Below, one piece after another: positions 54,902 through 63,319 of a DNA stretch of 64,000 bases. The notes beneath the pieces are model-generated. The model did no database searches, had not been told where the DNA came from, and saw only the letters and a list, made by a program, of their open reading frames with translations. The stretch lies in assembly GCF_014837155.1 (NCBI RefSeq), contig NZ_JACYHA010000009.1, forward strand, positions 1 to 64,000, read 5' to 3'. Both the position numbers and the translations under genes were made by a program. This DNA comes from Litchfieldia stipae (GTDB lineage: Bacteria > Bacillota > Bacilli > Bacillales > Bacillaceae_L). Position 1 is the first letter of the stretch; every line of letters starts with the position of its first letter.

Positions 54902-56005
54902 TTATCCCCAAATCTCTTTTGAAATATCAACGATGTATTTCAGCTTTGCCCATTGCTCATCTTCAGTCAGAATGTTTCCATGATGAGTAGAAGCAAATCC
55001 ACATTGTGGGCTGATGCATATTTGTTCTAATGGCACGTATTTCGTTGCTTCTTCAACACGAGCTTTGATATTTTCCTTATCTTCAAGTTGACCATGCTTG
55101 GATGTGAAAACACCTAGTACCACACGTGGCCCGTCATTTGGAATGAATTCCAATGGTCCGAAATCACCAGAACGGTCATCATCATATTCTAGGAAAAATC
55201 CATTTACTTTTTCTTTCGCAAATAGAGTCGGAGCGATTTTTGCATAGCTACCTTCAAATGCCCACTTTGAACGATAATTCCCACGGCAAAGGTGAGTAGT
55301 TACAGTAAGATCCTCTGGCTTATCCTCTAATACACCATTTGCCACTCGTAAAGCTAGGTTAATTAATTCTTCACGTGAATAACCACTATCATTAAATGGA
55401 ATTTCCGGTGCGTTAAGACCCGCAATATACACATCATCTAATTGTAAGTAACGGCAGCCAGCATCATAGAATGCTTTAATCGCATCACGGTATGTTTGAA
55501 TTACATCATTTGCAAACTCTTCAAGATCTGGATAGATTTCTAGATTACGAATTCCTGCATTAAATAATTGATTAGGACTTGGAATCGTTTGTTTTGCAAC
55601 AGCACGATCTCCAACAATCTCTTTGAATTCGATAAAGTCTTTGATATGTGGATGATCTTGGTTAAATGAGATTTTCCCAATAACACGAACATCATATCTT
55701 TCTGTTTCCTCACCTTTGAAGGCAAACCCAGTGCTAGGAACATAGCCCTCTACACCATTTAAATGTTCAAGGAAATCAGTGTGCCAGAATCTACGGCGGA
55801 ATTCTCCATCTGTTACTGCTTGCAATCCAACCTCAATCTGCTTATCAACGATTTTTTTGATTTCTTCTGTTTCAATTGCATGCAGCTCTTGAGCCGTAAT
55901 TGTTCCTTGTTGGAAATCCTTTCTTGCCTTATGAATTGATTCTGGTCTTAATAAGCTTCCAACATGGTCCGCTCTGAAAGGAGCTTTAACTAACGTTTTT
56001 GTCAT
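54902..56005 (-). CDS. MetE-like methyltransferase (YxjG/YxjH type)
   Basis: 367-residue TIM-barrel protein homologous to the catalytic C-terminal half of cobalamin-independent methionine synthase. Zinc ligands His and Cys in TTHLCRGNYRS (about 240) and Cys in ISPQCGFAST (about 336); LQAVTDGEFRR near residue 65. B. subtilis YxjG/YxjH sit under S-box riboswitches; no S-box is visible here, where the upstream gap holds a palindromic repeat. The methyl donor is uncertain. A LysR gene lies upstream. Confidence 0.87.
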   Translation of the reverse strand: MTKTLVKAPFRADHVGSLLRPESIHKARKDFQQGTITAQELHAIETEEIKKIVDKQIEVGLQAVTDGEFRRRFWHTDFLEHLNGVEGYVPSTGFAFKGEETERYDVRVIGKISFNQDHPHIKDFIEFKEIVGDRAVAKQTIPSPNQLFNAGIRNLEIYPDLEEFANDVIQTYRDAIKAFYDAGCRYLQLDDVYIAGLNAPEIPFNDSGYSREELINLALRVANGVLEDKPEDLTVTTHLCRGNYRSKWAFEGSYAKIAPTLFAKEKVNGFFLEYDDDRSGDFGPLEFIPNDGPRVVLGVFTSKHGQLEDKENIKARVEEATKYVPLEQICISPQCGFASTHHGNILTEDEQWAKLKYIVDISKEIWG

Positions 56006-56341
56006 ACATAATCCCTACTTTCATTTTTTGCTGTTTTCTCAAGTTTGTTGTTGTTTTGAGATGAATTAATTGAGAATGATATTTCTAGCAGCCTGAATAC
56101 ACGGAGACTCCCGTGGGATACGTGGGCAAAGTGAGACCCCGCAGGAGCACTAGCGACGAGGAGGCTCACCGGTCACCCCACAGGACGCGGAGTGTATTCA
56201 GGCTGCGGTATTAAAAGCAACAATATATTCGAAAACAGCTTTTTTATTATCATGTGATTTAATCTAAAGTAAGTGTAGCATGACAAGCGCATTATAATGT
56301 AACACGTAAAAACTATCTCTTGTTATAGCTTAAAACTATAA
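56006..56341. other. Gap between MetE-like and LysR genes
   Basis: 336 bases, of which 210 are repeat copy D. The remaining right-hand 100 bases are AT-rich with no recognised riboswitch. No separate promoter for the MetE-like gene could be identified with confidence. Confidence 0.5.
56030..56239 (+). repeat. Palindromic mini-element, copy D (most complete)
   Basis: 210 bases with perfect outer ends GCTGTTTTC (56030-56038) and GAAAACAGC (56231-56239). Inner 15-bp palindrome arms GCAGCCTGAATACAC and GTGTATTCAGGCTGC. The centre has GTGAG.CCCCGCAGGAGC and GAGGAGGCTCAC. The left arm between outer and inner ends (AATTAATTGAGAAT) is shared with copy A. No open frame. Confidence 0.88.
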
Positions 56342-57253
56342 CTAACTTAGCTCTACTTCAACGCTTTCCTTTAAATATTGAATATAAATATCCGCAAGCA
56401 TACTATTCGTCACATTCTTATGTGTAATATAGCCAACATTAATCCGTTCATCGACCTTCAGTGGTACAGCAATAATGTCTTTTCCATTTAACTTCTGACT
56501 GATGACTCCTGTTGAAATAGTATATCCATTTAATCCAATCAGTAGGTTGAATAACGTGGCCCGATCGCTCACCCTTATATTCTTTGGACGTGACAGGGTA
56601 CTGAGGATTTCCTCAGAGAAGTAGAAGGAATTGTAATCTCCCTGTTCAAAGGATAGATACGGGTAAGGATCCAAATCGTCTAATGTCACATAATCCTGCT
56701 TCGCCAAAGGATTTGATGAGCTAATAAATACATGTGGCTTTGCTTCAAACAGCTCATGGAATTTCAAATTTCCTTCTCGCAGAAACTTTTGAATCACATT
56801 CTTATTGAAATCATTCACATATAAGATACCAATTTCACTTCGCAGATTCTTCACATCATCAATGATTTCATAGGTCTTTGTTTCTCGAAGGGTGAATTCA
56901 TATTCCTCACGGTCATAGTCCTGTAATAATCGGACAAAAGCACTTACTGCAAAGGCATAGTGTTGTGCAGATACTGAGAAATTCTGCTGTGGTGACCTTG
57001 CATTCGTATACCGATTTTCAAGCAACTCTGCCTGTTCCACCACCTGTCTTGCATAACCTAGAAACTCAGAGCCTTCAGGTGTGATCACAATCCCCTTATT
57101 CGTTCGGGAAAAGATTGATATCCCTATTTCCTCCTCCAGCTCCTTTAATGCATTCGAAAGACTTGGCTGACTAATAAATAACCTCTGTGCCGCTTTATTA
57201 ATGGAACGACTTCTCGCTACTTCAATTACATATTTAAGCTGCTGTAATGTCAT
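56342..57253 (-). CDS. LysR-family transcriptional regulator
   Basis: 303 residues. N-terminal winged helix MTLQQLKYVIEVARSRSINKAAQRLFISQPSLSNALKELEEEIG, then a substrate-binding domain; the region SFEQGDYNSFYFSEEILS resembles regulators of the CysL/MetR-like group. AAGGAGG precedes the ATG. Adjacent to the MetE-like gene in the same orientation, so control of that gene is plausible. Confidence 0.9.
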   Translation of the reverse strand: MTLQQLKYVIEVARSRSINKAAQRLFISQPSLSNALKELEEEIGISIFSRTNKGIVITPEGSEFLGYARQVVEQAELLENRYTNARSPQQNFSVSAQHYAFAVSAFVRLLQDYDREEYEFTLRETKTYEIIDDVKNLRSEIGILYVNDFNKNVIQKFLREGNLKFHELFEAKPHVFISSSNPLAKQDYVTLDDLDPYPYLSFEQGDYNSFYFSEEILSTLSRPKNIRVSDRATLFNLLIGLNGYTISTGVISQKLNGKDIIAVPLKVDERINVGYITHKNVTNSMLADIYIQYLKESVEVELS

Positions 57254-57268
57254 GGCTTCTCCTCCTTC

Positions 57269-57742
57269 TTATGATTCTAGTGACTTAGACATATCCAACA
57301 TATCTTCAAATCCAAGATCTTCATAAACCTTTCTTCCTTTTATGCTTGACCACAATCTTGCTCGTGTTGCTCCCTTTTGTTTAAGCCACAAACAAATATC
57401 ATCTACCAGTTGATGCGCTAACCCATTTTTTCGGTGATTTTCTACAGTATATACTGCTATTACCCAACCAAACAAACTTTGCTCCTCTGCAAGTGGAAAG
57501 GCATATTCCTCCCTAAGTAATCCTCCTGCACAAGCAACAATATGATTATCTTCAGCTACTGCGACTCTGAATCTAAGAAGACCGGAATCAAATTCTCTTT
57601 GAAAGAGCTTTTCAACTTCTTCTTTTCTAGTTACATCAGGCTTTGGTATACCATCTACCTCACCCATTTCAGCTGCCATTCTATACCAATAATCTGCCAC
57701 AATAGTTATTTCATCCTTTGTGATCCACCGTGTTTCATACAT
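57269..57742 (-). CDS. GNAT N-acetyltransferase
   Basis: 157 residues. Acetyl-CoA motif VENHRKNGLAHQLVDDICLWLK (about 99-120) and LGFEDMLDMSK at the C terminus. GGGG precedes the ATG. Substrate unknown. Confidence 0.85.
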   Translation of the reverse strand: MYETRWITKDEITIVADYWYRMAAEMGEVDGIPKPDVTRKEEVEKLFQREFDSGLLRFRVAVAEDNHIVACAGGLLREEYAFPLAEEQSLFGWVIAVYTVENHRKNGLAHQLVDDICLWLKQKGATRARLWSSIKGRKVYEDLGFEDMLDMSKSLES

Positions 57743-57793
57743 CCTAAATCCCCTTTACACATTTTTTTAACAATGGATATTAAACTTTCATAT

Positions 57794-58312
57794 CTAAGTC
57801 AAACTTATCCAATATCGCTGGACAACTTCATTTGTGTCCGAGGATAGCACTTCATTTTCCAATATGCCCCCTACTTTTTGAATTGTTTTTGCAGAAGCAA
57901 TATTGGTTTTATCACATGTAATCAATACTTTCTCCATCCCAAACTTTTTGGCTTCTATTAAAGAAAAGTGTAGTTGCTTAGTAGCATATCCCATCCTTCG
58001 TAAATCGGGGTGTACGCTATAACCGATATGTCCGCTTTCCATCATCAGTTTCGGTGTTAATTGGTGACGTATATTCACTAAACCGATTAACTCTCCATTA
58101 TCAATACTAAGAAACTGTGTTGCGGGAACTCGATTAGGTGGTAAGTTTTCACCTATTTCCTGATCTTTCACTTTCTCAAGCCACTCTTCAAACTCCTCAA
58201 AGTTTTGTAGCGAGGAACCCCCATATAGATGCTCTCCTGAATAAAAAAAAGCTTTCCGATATGCCATGATTTGTTCTTTATAAATTAAAGATGGTTTTAC
58301 TAATTTCATCAT
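57794..58312 (-). CDS. GNAT N-acetyltransferase
   Basis: 172 residues from the first of two ATGs after a weak site. GHIGYSVHPDLRRMGYATKQLHFSL (about 104-128) is the acetyl-CoA-binding region; NIASAKTIQKVGGILENEV closes the fold. Similar to B. subtilis-type predicted acetyltransferases (DUF-like YjdJ/YybD class). Substrate unknown. Confidence 0.85.
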   Translation of the reverse strand: MMKLVKPSLIYKEQIMAYRKAFFYSGEHLYGGSSLQNFEEFEEWLEKVKDQEIGENLPPNRVPATQFLSIDNGELIGLVNIRHQLTPKLMMESGHIGYSVHPDLRRMGYATKQLHFSLIEAKKFGMEKVLITCDKTNIASAKTIQKVGGILENEVLSSDTNEVVQRYWISLT

Positions 58313-58358
58313 TACCAACTTTCTTCCATTAAGTATTTTGTGTAGTTGAAATTATGAT

Positions 58359-58820
58359 TTATAGATTTCTAGATAAACGAACCATATCCCTACACTGTAT
58401 CCCATTCTCGAAGATTTCTTCTGGATAGTTTCTAATAAAGAAGTCTTGATCAATACTCGTCATTCTAAAACCACATTTTTGATAGAAAGCCAACTGTCCT
58501 ATACTTGAATTTCCTGTACCAACATCTATGGTTTTATATCCATTCCTTTTAGTAGTTTCAATCGCATGCATGACTAAGCTTCTTCCAATTCCTTTCCCTT
58601 GATGCTCGTCTGAAACAGCAATATTCACCAATTCCATCGTGCCTGGACTAGTTGGAAGAACTATATACGCGCCAAGAATCTGAGCATCACTTTCTGCAAC
58701 AAAACATTCTCCAGCTGTTAAATATTCCTCAACGAGTTGACGAGAAGGATCTGCTAGCAACAACAGATTCATCGGTGGGGTTTCATCCTTACCTATTCTT
58801 CTAATATTCACACTCTCCAC
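58359..58820 (-). CDS. GNAT N-acetyltransferase
   Basis: About 150 residues; GTG starts at 58820 or 58811 are both possible behind GGGGGG. VSDEHQGKGIGRSLVMHAIE (about 69-88) and FYQKCGFRMTSID are the acetyl-CoA and C-terminal motifs. Third acetyltransferase gene in a row, all on one strand; substrate unknown. Confidence 0.85.
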   Translation of the reverse strand: MESVNIRRIGKDETPPMNLLLLADPSRQLVEEYLTAGECFVAESDAQILGAYIVLPTSPGTMELVNIAVSDEHQGKGIGRSLVMHAIETTKRNGYKTIDVGTGNSSIGQLAFYQKCGFRMTSIDQDFFIRNYPEEIFENGIQCRDMVRLSRNL

Positions 58821-58824
58821 CCCC

Positions 58825-59685
58825 CTATTTATTCACTTGAAAAAGCTCATAATAACGTTCATCATCTAATCCTTCTAAATCCAAATCAAATTCAAACCAA
58901 TTCAATGTTGTTTGATCCATTTCTCCGACATTAAATGGAATCTCATATTCCCTAGCTATTGCTGCTATATCTATCATTTCTTCTAAATTTTCCTCTGTCA
59001 TGAATGAAAAATGGTATATTTCATTCTCTAGATGAGTAGGTTGAAAGATTAATTCCCAAGCAAATCTTGTTTCATCGGAAGGCAAATTGAGATTCGCAAA
59101 ATGTGTATATGGTTTAATATGAATACTCTCAATCTCACCAAACGATATCATTTCCTTCTCACCATTCCAGTTGCTCGACACTAAGCCCTGTTCTTCGTGT
59201 ACTCCCCTATAATCATTGAACATGACATAATTGAATCCAACAACGAATAGAACCATCCCCGCTATGATCGTATTTAATAACCCTTTTCGTTTGATTTCTG
59301 GACTAAGAAATCGAAGCGCAAAGAGGATAATCAAAATCATAAATAGAAGGACTGACCACTCTCCTAGTGAACCTGATGAAAATTCAAATAGAATAAACTG
59401 TTCATCTATAAATGTACTTTTCTTCAAATCAGTATAACCTTGTTGTAAATTAAGAATGAGAGGGAGAATAAAAAAGAAAAAGATATAGATCAATACCCAT
59501 CTTTTTCCGCGGTACTTAAATTCAGCCTTTGAAGTTCTCATTATCTGACCCAGAATATAGAGAGGAAAACTAATCAGCCATAACAGAAAGTTAGCAAAAA
59601 CTAAATCGTTTCGAAAGCTCAATGCACAGCCTAAAGCTATTAATAAACTAAAAATAATGATGGCAATCCCAGCCACTTTTTTCAT
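58825..59685 (-). CDS. Hypothetical multi-pass membrane protein
   Basis: 286 residues from the ATG at 59685 behind seven G. Five hydrophobic helices in the first 165 residues, then a soluble domain of about 120 residues with EIESIHIKPY and EEMIDIAAIAREYEIPFNVGE. No family recognised. It lies four bases before the GNAT gene, so the two are co-transcribed. Confidence 0.7.
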   Translation of the reverse strand: MKKVAGIAIIIFSLLIALGCALSFRNDLVFANFLLWLISFPLYILGQIMRTSKAEFKYRGKRWVLIYIFFFFILPLILNLQQGYTDLKKSTFIDEQFILFEFSSGSLGEWSVLLFMILIILFALRFLSPEIKRKGLLNTIIAGMVLFVVGFNYVMFNDYRGVHEEQGLVSSNWNGEKEMISFGEIESIHIKPYTHFANLNLPSDETRFAWELIFQPTHLENEIYHFSFMTEENLEEMIDIAAIAREYEIPFNVGEMDQTTLNWFEFDLDLEGLDDERYYELFQVNK

Positions 59686-59829
59686 AATACCCCCCCTTTT
59701 CACACAATACTCGCATAATAATGTTAGCATTATTTTCTTATACTGTCATTTTACTTCCAGTCATAGCTTTGAAAACACGTAGAATAATCCTAGCCGGGAG
59801 AAGCAAACTAAGAAAAAGGATGTGTTACT

Positions 59830-60258
59830 ATGACTAATGATGTAATTGTAGAAGAATTAAATACTCTTCTAAGAGGAACTTACATGGGTGTACGTTCTTT
59901 TGAGCATTACATACAAGAGCTAGATCATGATGATTTAAGGGCAAACTTCCAAGATATGCAGCAGGAATTAAAGCAAAATGCCTCCAAAATTGCTGAACGT
60001 ATTCAGAACCTAGGAGGAATCCCTGCTGATGATGAAGGAGTTTCTGGTTCAATGCATAGTTTCATGCATAAAGTCATGTTACCTCATGATAAGACCAAAA
60101 TCATCGAGGATGCGATAAAAGGAATCGATAACTATGGCATACATTATTCAGAGGAACTTGTAAAAGGGGATTTAGATACAACGAGCAAACAGATTGTTGA
60201 AGATGTTATTAACACAAACAGAGGACATGTTGAAAAATTAAGGCAACTACTCCATTAA
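59830..60258 (+). CDS. DUF2383 four-helix-bundle protein
   Basis: 142 residues, ferritin-like helical bundle of the PA2169/DUF2383 type: MTNDVIVEELNTLLRGTYMGVRSFEHYI, QDMQQELKQNASKIAERIQNLGG, then EDAIKGIDNYGIHYSEEL. Function unknown; spore or stress roles have been suggested for relatives. Single gene followed by a hairpin. Confidence 0.85.
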   Translation: MTNDVIVEELNTLLRGTYMGVRSFEHYIQELDHDDLRANFQDMQQELKQNASKIAERIQNLGGIPADDEGVSGSMHSFMHKVMLPHDKTKIIEDAIKGIDNYGIHYSEELVKGDLDTTSKQIVEDVINTNRGHVEKLRQLLH

Positions 60259-60286
60259 TGGCCATCAAACTTTTGGTGGTCTTTTC
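60259..60286 (+). terminator. Terminator after the DUF2383 gene
   Basis: GGCCATCAAA-CT-TTTGGTGGTC stem followed by TTTTC. Confidence 0.7.
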
Positions 60287-60500
60287 TATATCTACCGCAC
60301 TTTTACAAAAAATTAATTAGAGCTTTACAAAAAACAAGAATTTACCTGCCTTTATTTAAGCCATATATATCCTAAGTTATGGGGAAATTACCCTATTTCT
60401 ATTTCTTCGTTTCATTTATCCGTACTTTGTACTCCCTCAAACGCACAAACCACATCCTATTTTTTCCATAAAAACCAATCCTTTTATCTATTTTTTGACG

Positions 60501-60550
60501 TTAACACTACTTTAATAGTGTTTTCATTATAAATTTACCTTCATCTTATA
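60501..60550 (+). promoter_or_regulatory. PhoP-box-like repeats before phoX
   Basis: TTAACA (60501), TTAATA (60512), TTCATT (60523), TTTACC (60534) and CTTATA (60545) stand in strict 11-base steps with five-base gaps. This is the arrangement of Bacillus Pho boxes (TT[A/T/C]ACA repeats). Phosphate-starvation control fits the phoX gene 70 bases downstream. The rest of the 60287-60621 gap is AT-rich and featureless. Confidence 0.6.
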
Positions 60551-60621
60551 ACTTAGTTAATAGATTCAAGGCTTCATGCTTTGACATCCTATTAAACTAT
60601 TACATTTACGGAGGCAATCAA

Positions 60622-62049
60622 ATGGAAAAGAACGGGTTAAACAGAAGAGATTTTTTAAAGGTAGGTGGCATGAGTACACTTGCGTTGACTTTAGGTACAA
60701 CTGGACTTTTGTCAGTAGGTGAACAATCTAAGGCTTCAGCTGCTGGCAAAGGAAATAATCCAACTAGTGGCTTTGGAGGTTATGGTCCACTAGTTCCTGA
60801 TCCGAACGGAATCCTTGATCTTCCAACAGGCTTTCATTACAGAATCCTGTCCCGAGAAGGCGAGTTAATGACAGACGGTAGCAAAATCCCTGGCGCATTT
60901 GATGGAATGGCTGCATTCGAAGGTCCGAATAATACGACTGTTCTTGTGCGCAATCATGAATTATCAAGAGGACAAGCATTTGGACGCAATCCATATGATG
61001 CAAATGCTCAAGGTGGAACAACCGCTCTTGTTGTAGGAGCGAACCGCAAAGTTCAGAAAGAATATGTGACCTCTTCAGGAACCATTCGAAATTGTGCTGG
61101 TGGAGCAACCCCTTGGGGCACATGGCTAACTTGTGAAGAAGACCGTTCTGAAGGACATGGATATGTATTCGAGGTAGATCCTCAGCAGCCAGAAAATGAG
61201 TTATCGAGAACGCCTATTAAGGAGATGGGTCGCTTCTCTCATGAAGCTTGTGCGATTGACCCTTCAACAGGCTATGTATATTTGACTGAGGATGCTAGCC
61301 CAAGTTACCTTTACCGTTTTATACCTAATGACTTAAGCCAAAAGCCTGGTTCACTCCAAAAAGGCGGTACGCTTTATGCAGCAGCAATTGAAGCTGTAAC
61401 AGATCCAGCTGCAAGCAATTTCAAAACAGGTCAAACATTTAAAATCGTTTGGAAGCAAGTAGATCCTCATTGGTGCCGTGAAGAGGCTGATGCACAAAAC
61501 TGCATTAAATTCTCAAGACTTGAGGGAGCCTTCTTCCAAGAGGGAGTGTTCTGGTTTGATGATACCTCTGCTGGTGAAAAGAAGCTTGGACGCATTTATC
61601 GTTATGTTCCTCACACGAATACATTAGAGCTTTTCTATGAAGGAAATGATGCTCGAGACATGGAGTATCCGGATAATATTTGCTGTACTCCTTGGGGTGA
61701 CCTTTGGTTTGTAGAAGATGGCGCTGGACAAGACCGCATTATGGGAGTGACCCCAGAAGGCAAAATCTATCCGTTTGGTGCCAACCGTTTAAATGATAGT
61801 GAATTCGCCGGTCCTACCTTCTCACCAGACGGAAATACACTATTTGTCAATATTCAAACACCAGGCATTACCTTTGCTATTTGGGGACCATTCCAACGCA
61901 GAAACTCTTCTCGCGCGAGAGAAATGTCCTTTGCTGCACCTGCAAATCTTGCACCAGAGATTTCAGAAAAGGTAGCTAAGGCGGCAAAGGAACAAGGGAT
62001 GTCTGTTCTAGAAGCGGCAGCATTTGAGCGTCACGGAATAAACTTATAA
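60622..62049 (+). CDS. phoX: PhoX-family alkaline phosphatase, Tat-exported
   Basis: 475 residues, DUF839/PhoX family. Tat signal NRRDFLKVGG (residues 7-16) followed by a hydrophobic stretch and AKASA-like cleavage region (SKASAAG). Family features: VLVRNHELSRG, NCAGGATPWGTWLTCEED, GRFSHEACAIDPSTGYVYLTED, EYPDNICCTPWGDLWFVEDG. PhoX enzymes are iron/calcium phosphatases folded before Tat export. tatA and tatC follow directly, so the enzyme and its translocase are one operon, like phoD-tatAd-tatCd of B. subtilis. GGAGG precedes the ATG. Confidence 0.93.
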   Translation: MEKNGLNRRDFLKVGGMSTLALTLGTTGLLSVGEQSKASAAGKGNNPTSGFGGYGPLVPDPNGILDLPTGFHYRILSREGELMTDGSKIPGAFDGMAAFEGPNNTTVLVRNHELSRGQAFGRNPYDANAQGGTTALVVGANRKVQKEYVTSSGTIRNCAGGATPWGTWLTCEEDRSEGHGYVFEVDPQQPENELSRTPIKEMGRFSHEACAIDPSTGYVYLTEDASPSYLYRFIPNDLSQKPGSLQKGGTLYAAAIEAVTDPAASNFKTGQTFKIVWKQVDPHWCREEADAQNCIKFSRLEGAFFQEGVFWFDDTSAGEKKLGRIYRYVPHTNTLELFYEGNDARDMEYPDNICCTPWGDLWFVEDGAGQDRIMGVTPEGKIYPFGANRLNDSEFAGPTFSPDGNTLFVNIQTPGITFAIWGPFQRRNSSRAREMSFAAPANLAPEISEKVAKAAKEQGMSVLEAAAFERHGINL

Positions 62050-62076
62050 TTTTTCACATCAAAAGGAGGTTCAACT

Positions 62077-62304
62077 ATGCTTCAAAACATTGGAATCCCT
62101 GGATTAATTCTCTTATTAGTCCTTGCACTTATTATTTTCGGTCCATCAAAACTACCTGAAATTGGCCGAGCATTCGGAACAACCTTAAAGGAATTTAAGA
62201 AAGCAACTCGTGAATTAGTGAATGGTGACGATAGCCAATCAAAAACAGAAGAAAAATCAACACTACATACAATTGATCAAACAAACAAAAAAACAGGAAG
62301 CTAA
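62077..62304 (+). CDS. tatA: Twin-arginine translocase subunit TatA
   Basis: 75 residues: short N-terminal membrane helix (about 6-21), [14 protein letters not shown] hinge, amphipathic helix [14 protein letters not shown], then a charged tail. Pore-forming Tat component in a minimal TatA-TatC system. AAAAGGAGG precedes the ATG; it lies 27 bases after phoX. Confidence 0.95.
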   Translation: MLQNIGIPGLILLLVLALIIFGPSKLPEIGRAFGTTLKEFKKATRELVNGDDSQSKTEEKSTLHTIDQTNKKTGS

Positions 62305-62309
62305 CAGAC

Positions 62310-62354
62310 AGATAGATGTAGGTAGCTCACTTACCTATCTACATCTATCTTTTC
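62310..62354 (+). terminator. Terminator-like hairpin between tatA and tatC
   Basis: AGATAGATGTAGGTAG (62310-62325) pairs with CTATCTACATCTATCT (62335-62350): 16 bp with one G-T, nine-base loop, then TTTC. It follows the tatA stop directly and may end part of the transcripts or protect the 3' end of tatA mRNA, giving more TatA than TatC. Confidence 0.8.
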
Positions 62355-62374
62355 TAATGGAAGGAGGTACCTAA

Positions 62375-63100
62375 ATGGAAAAAGAAGTAATGCAACTCAC
62401 TGACCATTTAGCAGAATTACGCAAACGAATTATGATAACGTTACTTATATTTATGTTAGCTCTGATTGGGTCTTTAATTTTTGTCAGAGATCTCTATGAT
62501 TATTTAGTAAAAGACTTAGATGGAAAATTAGCTTTACTTGGACCTGGGGATATCCTATGGGTTTATATGGTCATTGCAACTGTTATTGCTGTTGCTATTA
62601 CGATTCCTGTTGCTGCCTATCAGGTATGGAAGTTTATCAAACCCGCTCTATCAATTGAGGAACAACGACCAACCTTACTGTTTATTCCAGCTTTGTTTTT
62701 TCTATTTATTTTAGGGATATCCTTTGGTTATTTTGTTCTTTTTCCATTAGTTCTCTCCTTTTTATTAGAAATAGCTGGAGATCAATTTGAAACATTCTTC
62801 ACCGCGGAAAAGTATTTTCAATTCATGCTTCATTTGACCTTACCATTTGGATTTTTATTTGAAATGCCAGCTGTTGTTATGTTCCTTACCAGACTAGGCA
62901 TTATTAATCCAGCAAAGCTAATCAAAGGAAGGAAATTTGCCTATTTTCTCCTTGTAGCCATCTCTGTACTCATCACACCACCTGACTTTATCTCGGATGT
63001 GTTAGTCATTATTCCTTTATTTATTCTGTATGAAGTAAGTATTTCTCTAAGCAAAATCGTTTATAAAAAACGAAGCTCAACTGAAGCTGCTGCGGCTTAA
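62375..63100 (+). CDS. tatC: Twin-arginine translocase subunit TatC
   Basis: 241 residues, six membrane helices. TatC signatures: LTDHLAELRKRI at the N terminus with the conserved Glu, FIKPALSIEEQ, FGYFVLFPLVLSFLL, FGFLFEMPAVVMFL and ITPPDFISDVLVIIPLFILYE. It recognises the twin-arginine signal, here chiefly that of PhoX. Strong GGAGG site. Confidence 0.95.
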   Translation: MEKEVMQLTDHLAELRKRIMITLLIFMLALIGSLIFVRDLYDYLVKDLDGKLALLGPGDILWVYMVIATVIAVAITIPVAAYQVWKFIKPALSIEEQRPTLLFIPALFFLFILGISFGYFVLFPLVLSFLLEIAGDQFETFFTAEKYFQFMLHLTLPFGFLFEMPAVVMFLTRLGIINPAKLIKGRKFAYFLLVAISVLITPPDFISDVLVIIPLFILYEVSISLSKIVYKKRSSTEAAAA

Positions 63101-63115
63101 AGAGGAGGGAAATGA

Positions 63116-63289
63116 ATGGTAGCGGTTTGTCCAAGACATGTAAAAGACGGACTTAATACTCTTGATGTTCCGCATATAGCTAAATTAAATAACACTCAAG
63201 AGAAATCAACCACATGTAAATGCGCATTCTGTCATGTAAGTGCGGATTACAGATTATTTAATGAAAGACCCTATAATAAGAAGAAATGA
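63116..63289 (+). CDS. Small Cys-rich protein after tatC
   Basis: 57 residues (MVAVCPRHVKDGLNTLDVPH...) with a single Cys at 5 and a CKCAFC cluster (about 34-39), possibly one zinc site. GAGGAGGG lies six bases before the ATG at 63116. The gene starts 15 bases after tatC, and its stop lies in the operon terminator, so it is the last gene of the phoX-tatA-tatC unit. No family recognised. An out-of-frame ATG at 63112 would give only 14 residues. Confidence 0.7.
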   Translation: MVAVCPRHVKDGLNTLDVPHIAKLNNTQEKSTTCKCAFCHVSADYRLFNERPYNKKK

Positions 63290-63314
63290 GCCAAACTGGG
63301 TTTGGCTCATTTAC
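63282..63314. terminator. Bidirectional terminator after the tat operon
   Basis: AAATGAGCCAAAC-TGG-GTTTGGCTCATTT, a 13-bp perfect stem. Confidence 0.88.
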
Positions 63315-63319
63315 GACCT

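Noticed and set aside
56240-56341. S-box riboswitch before the MetE-like gene
   Set aside because: No S-box core sequences or terminator are visible; most of the gap is repeat copy D.
57269-58820. Three neighbouring GNAT genes as a tandem duplication
   Set aside because: Their sequences differ widely and share only the acetyl-CoA motif, so they are not recent copies of one another.
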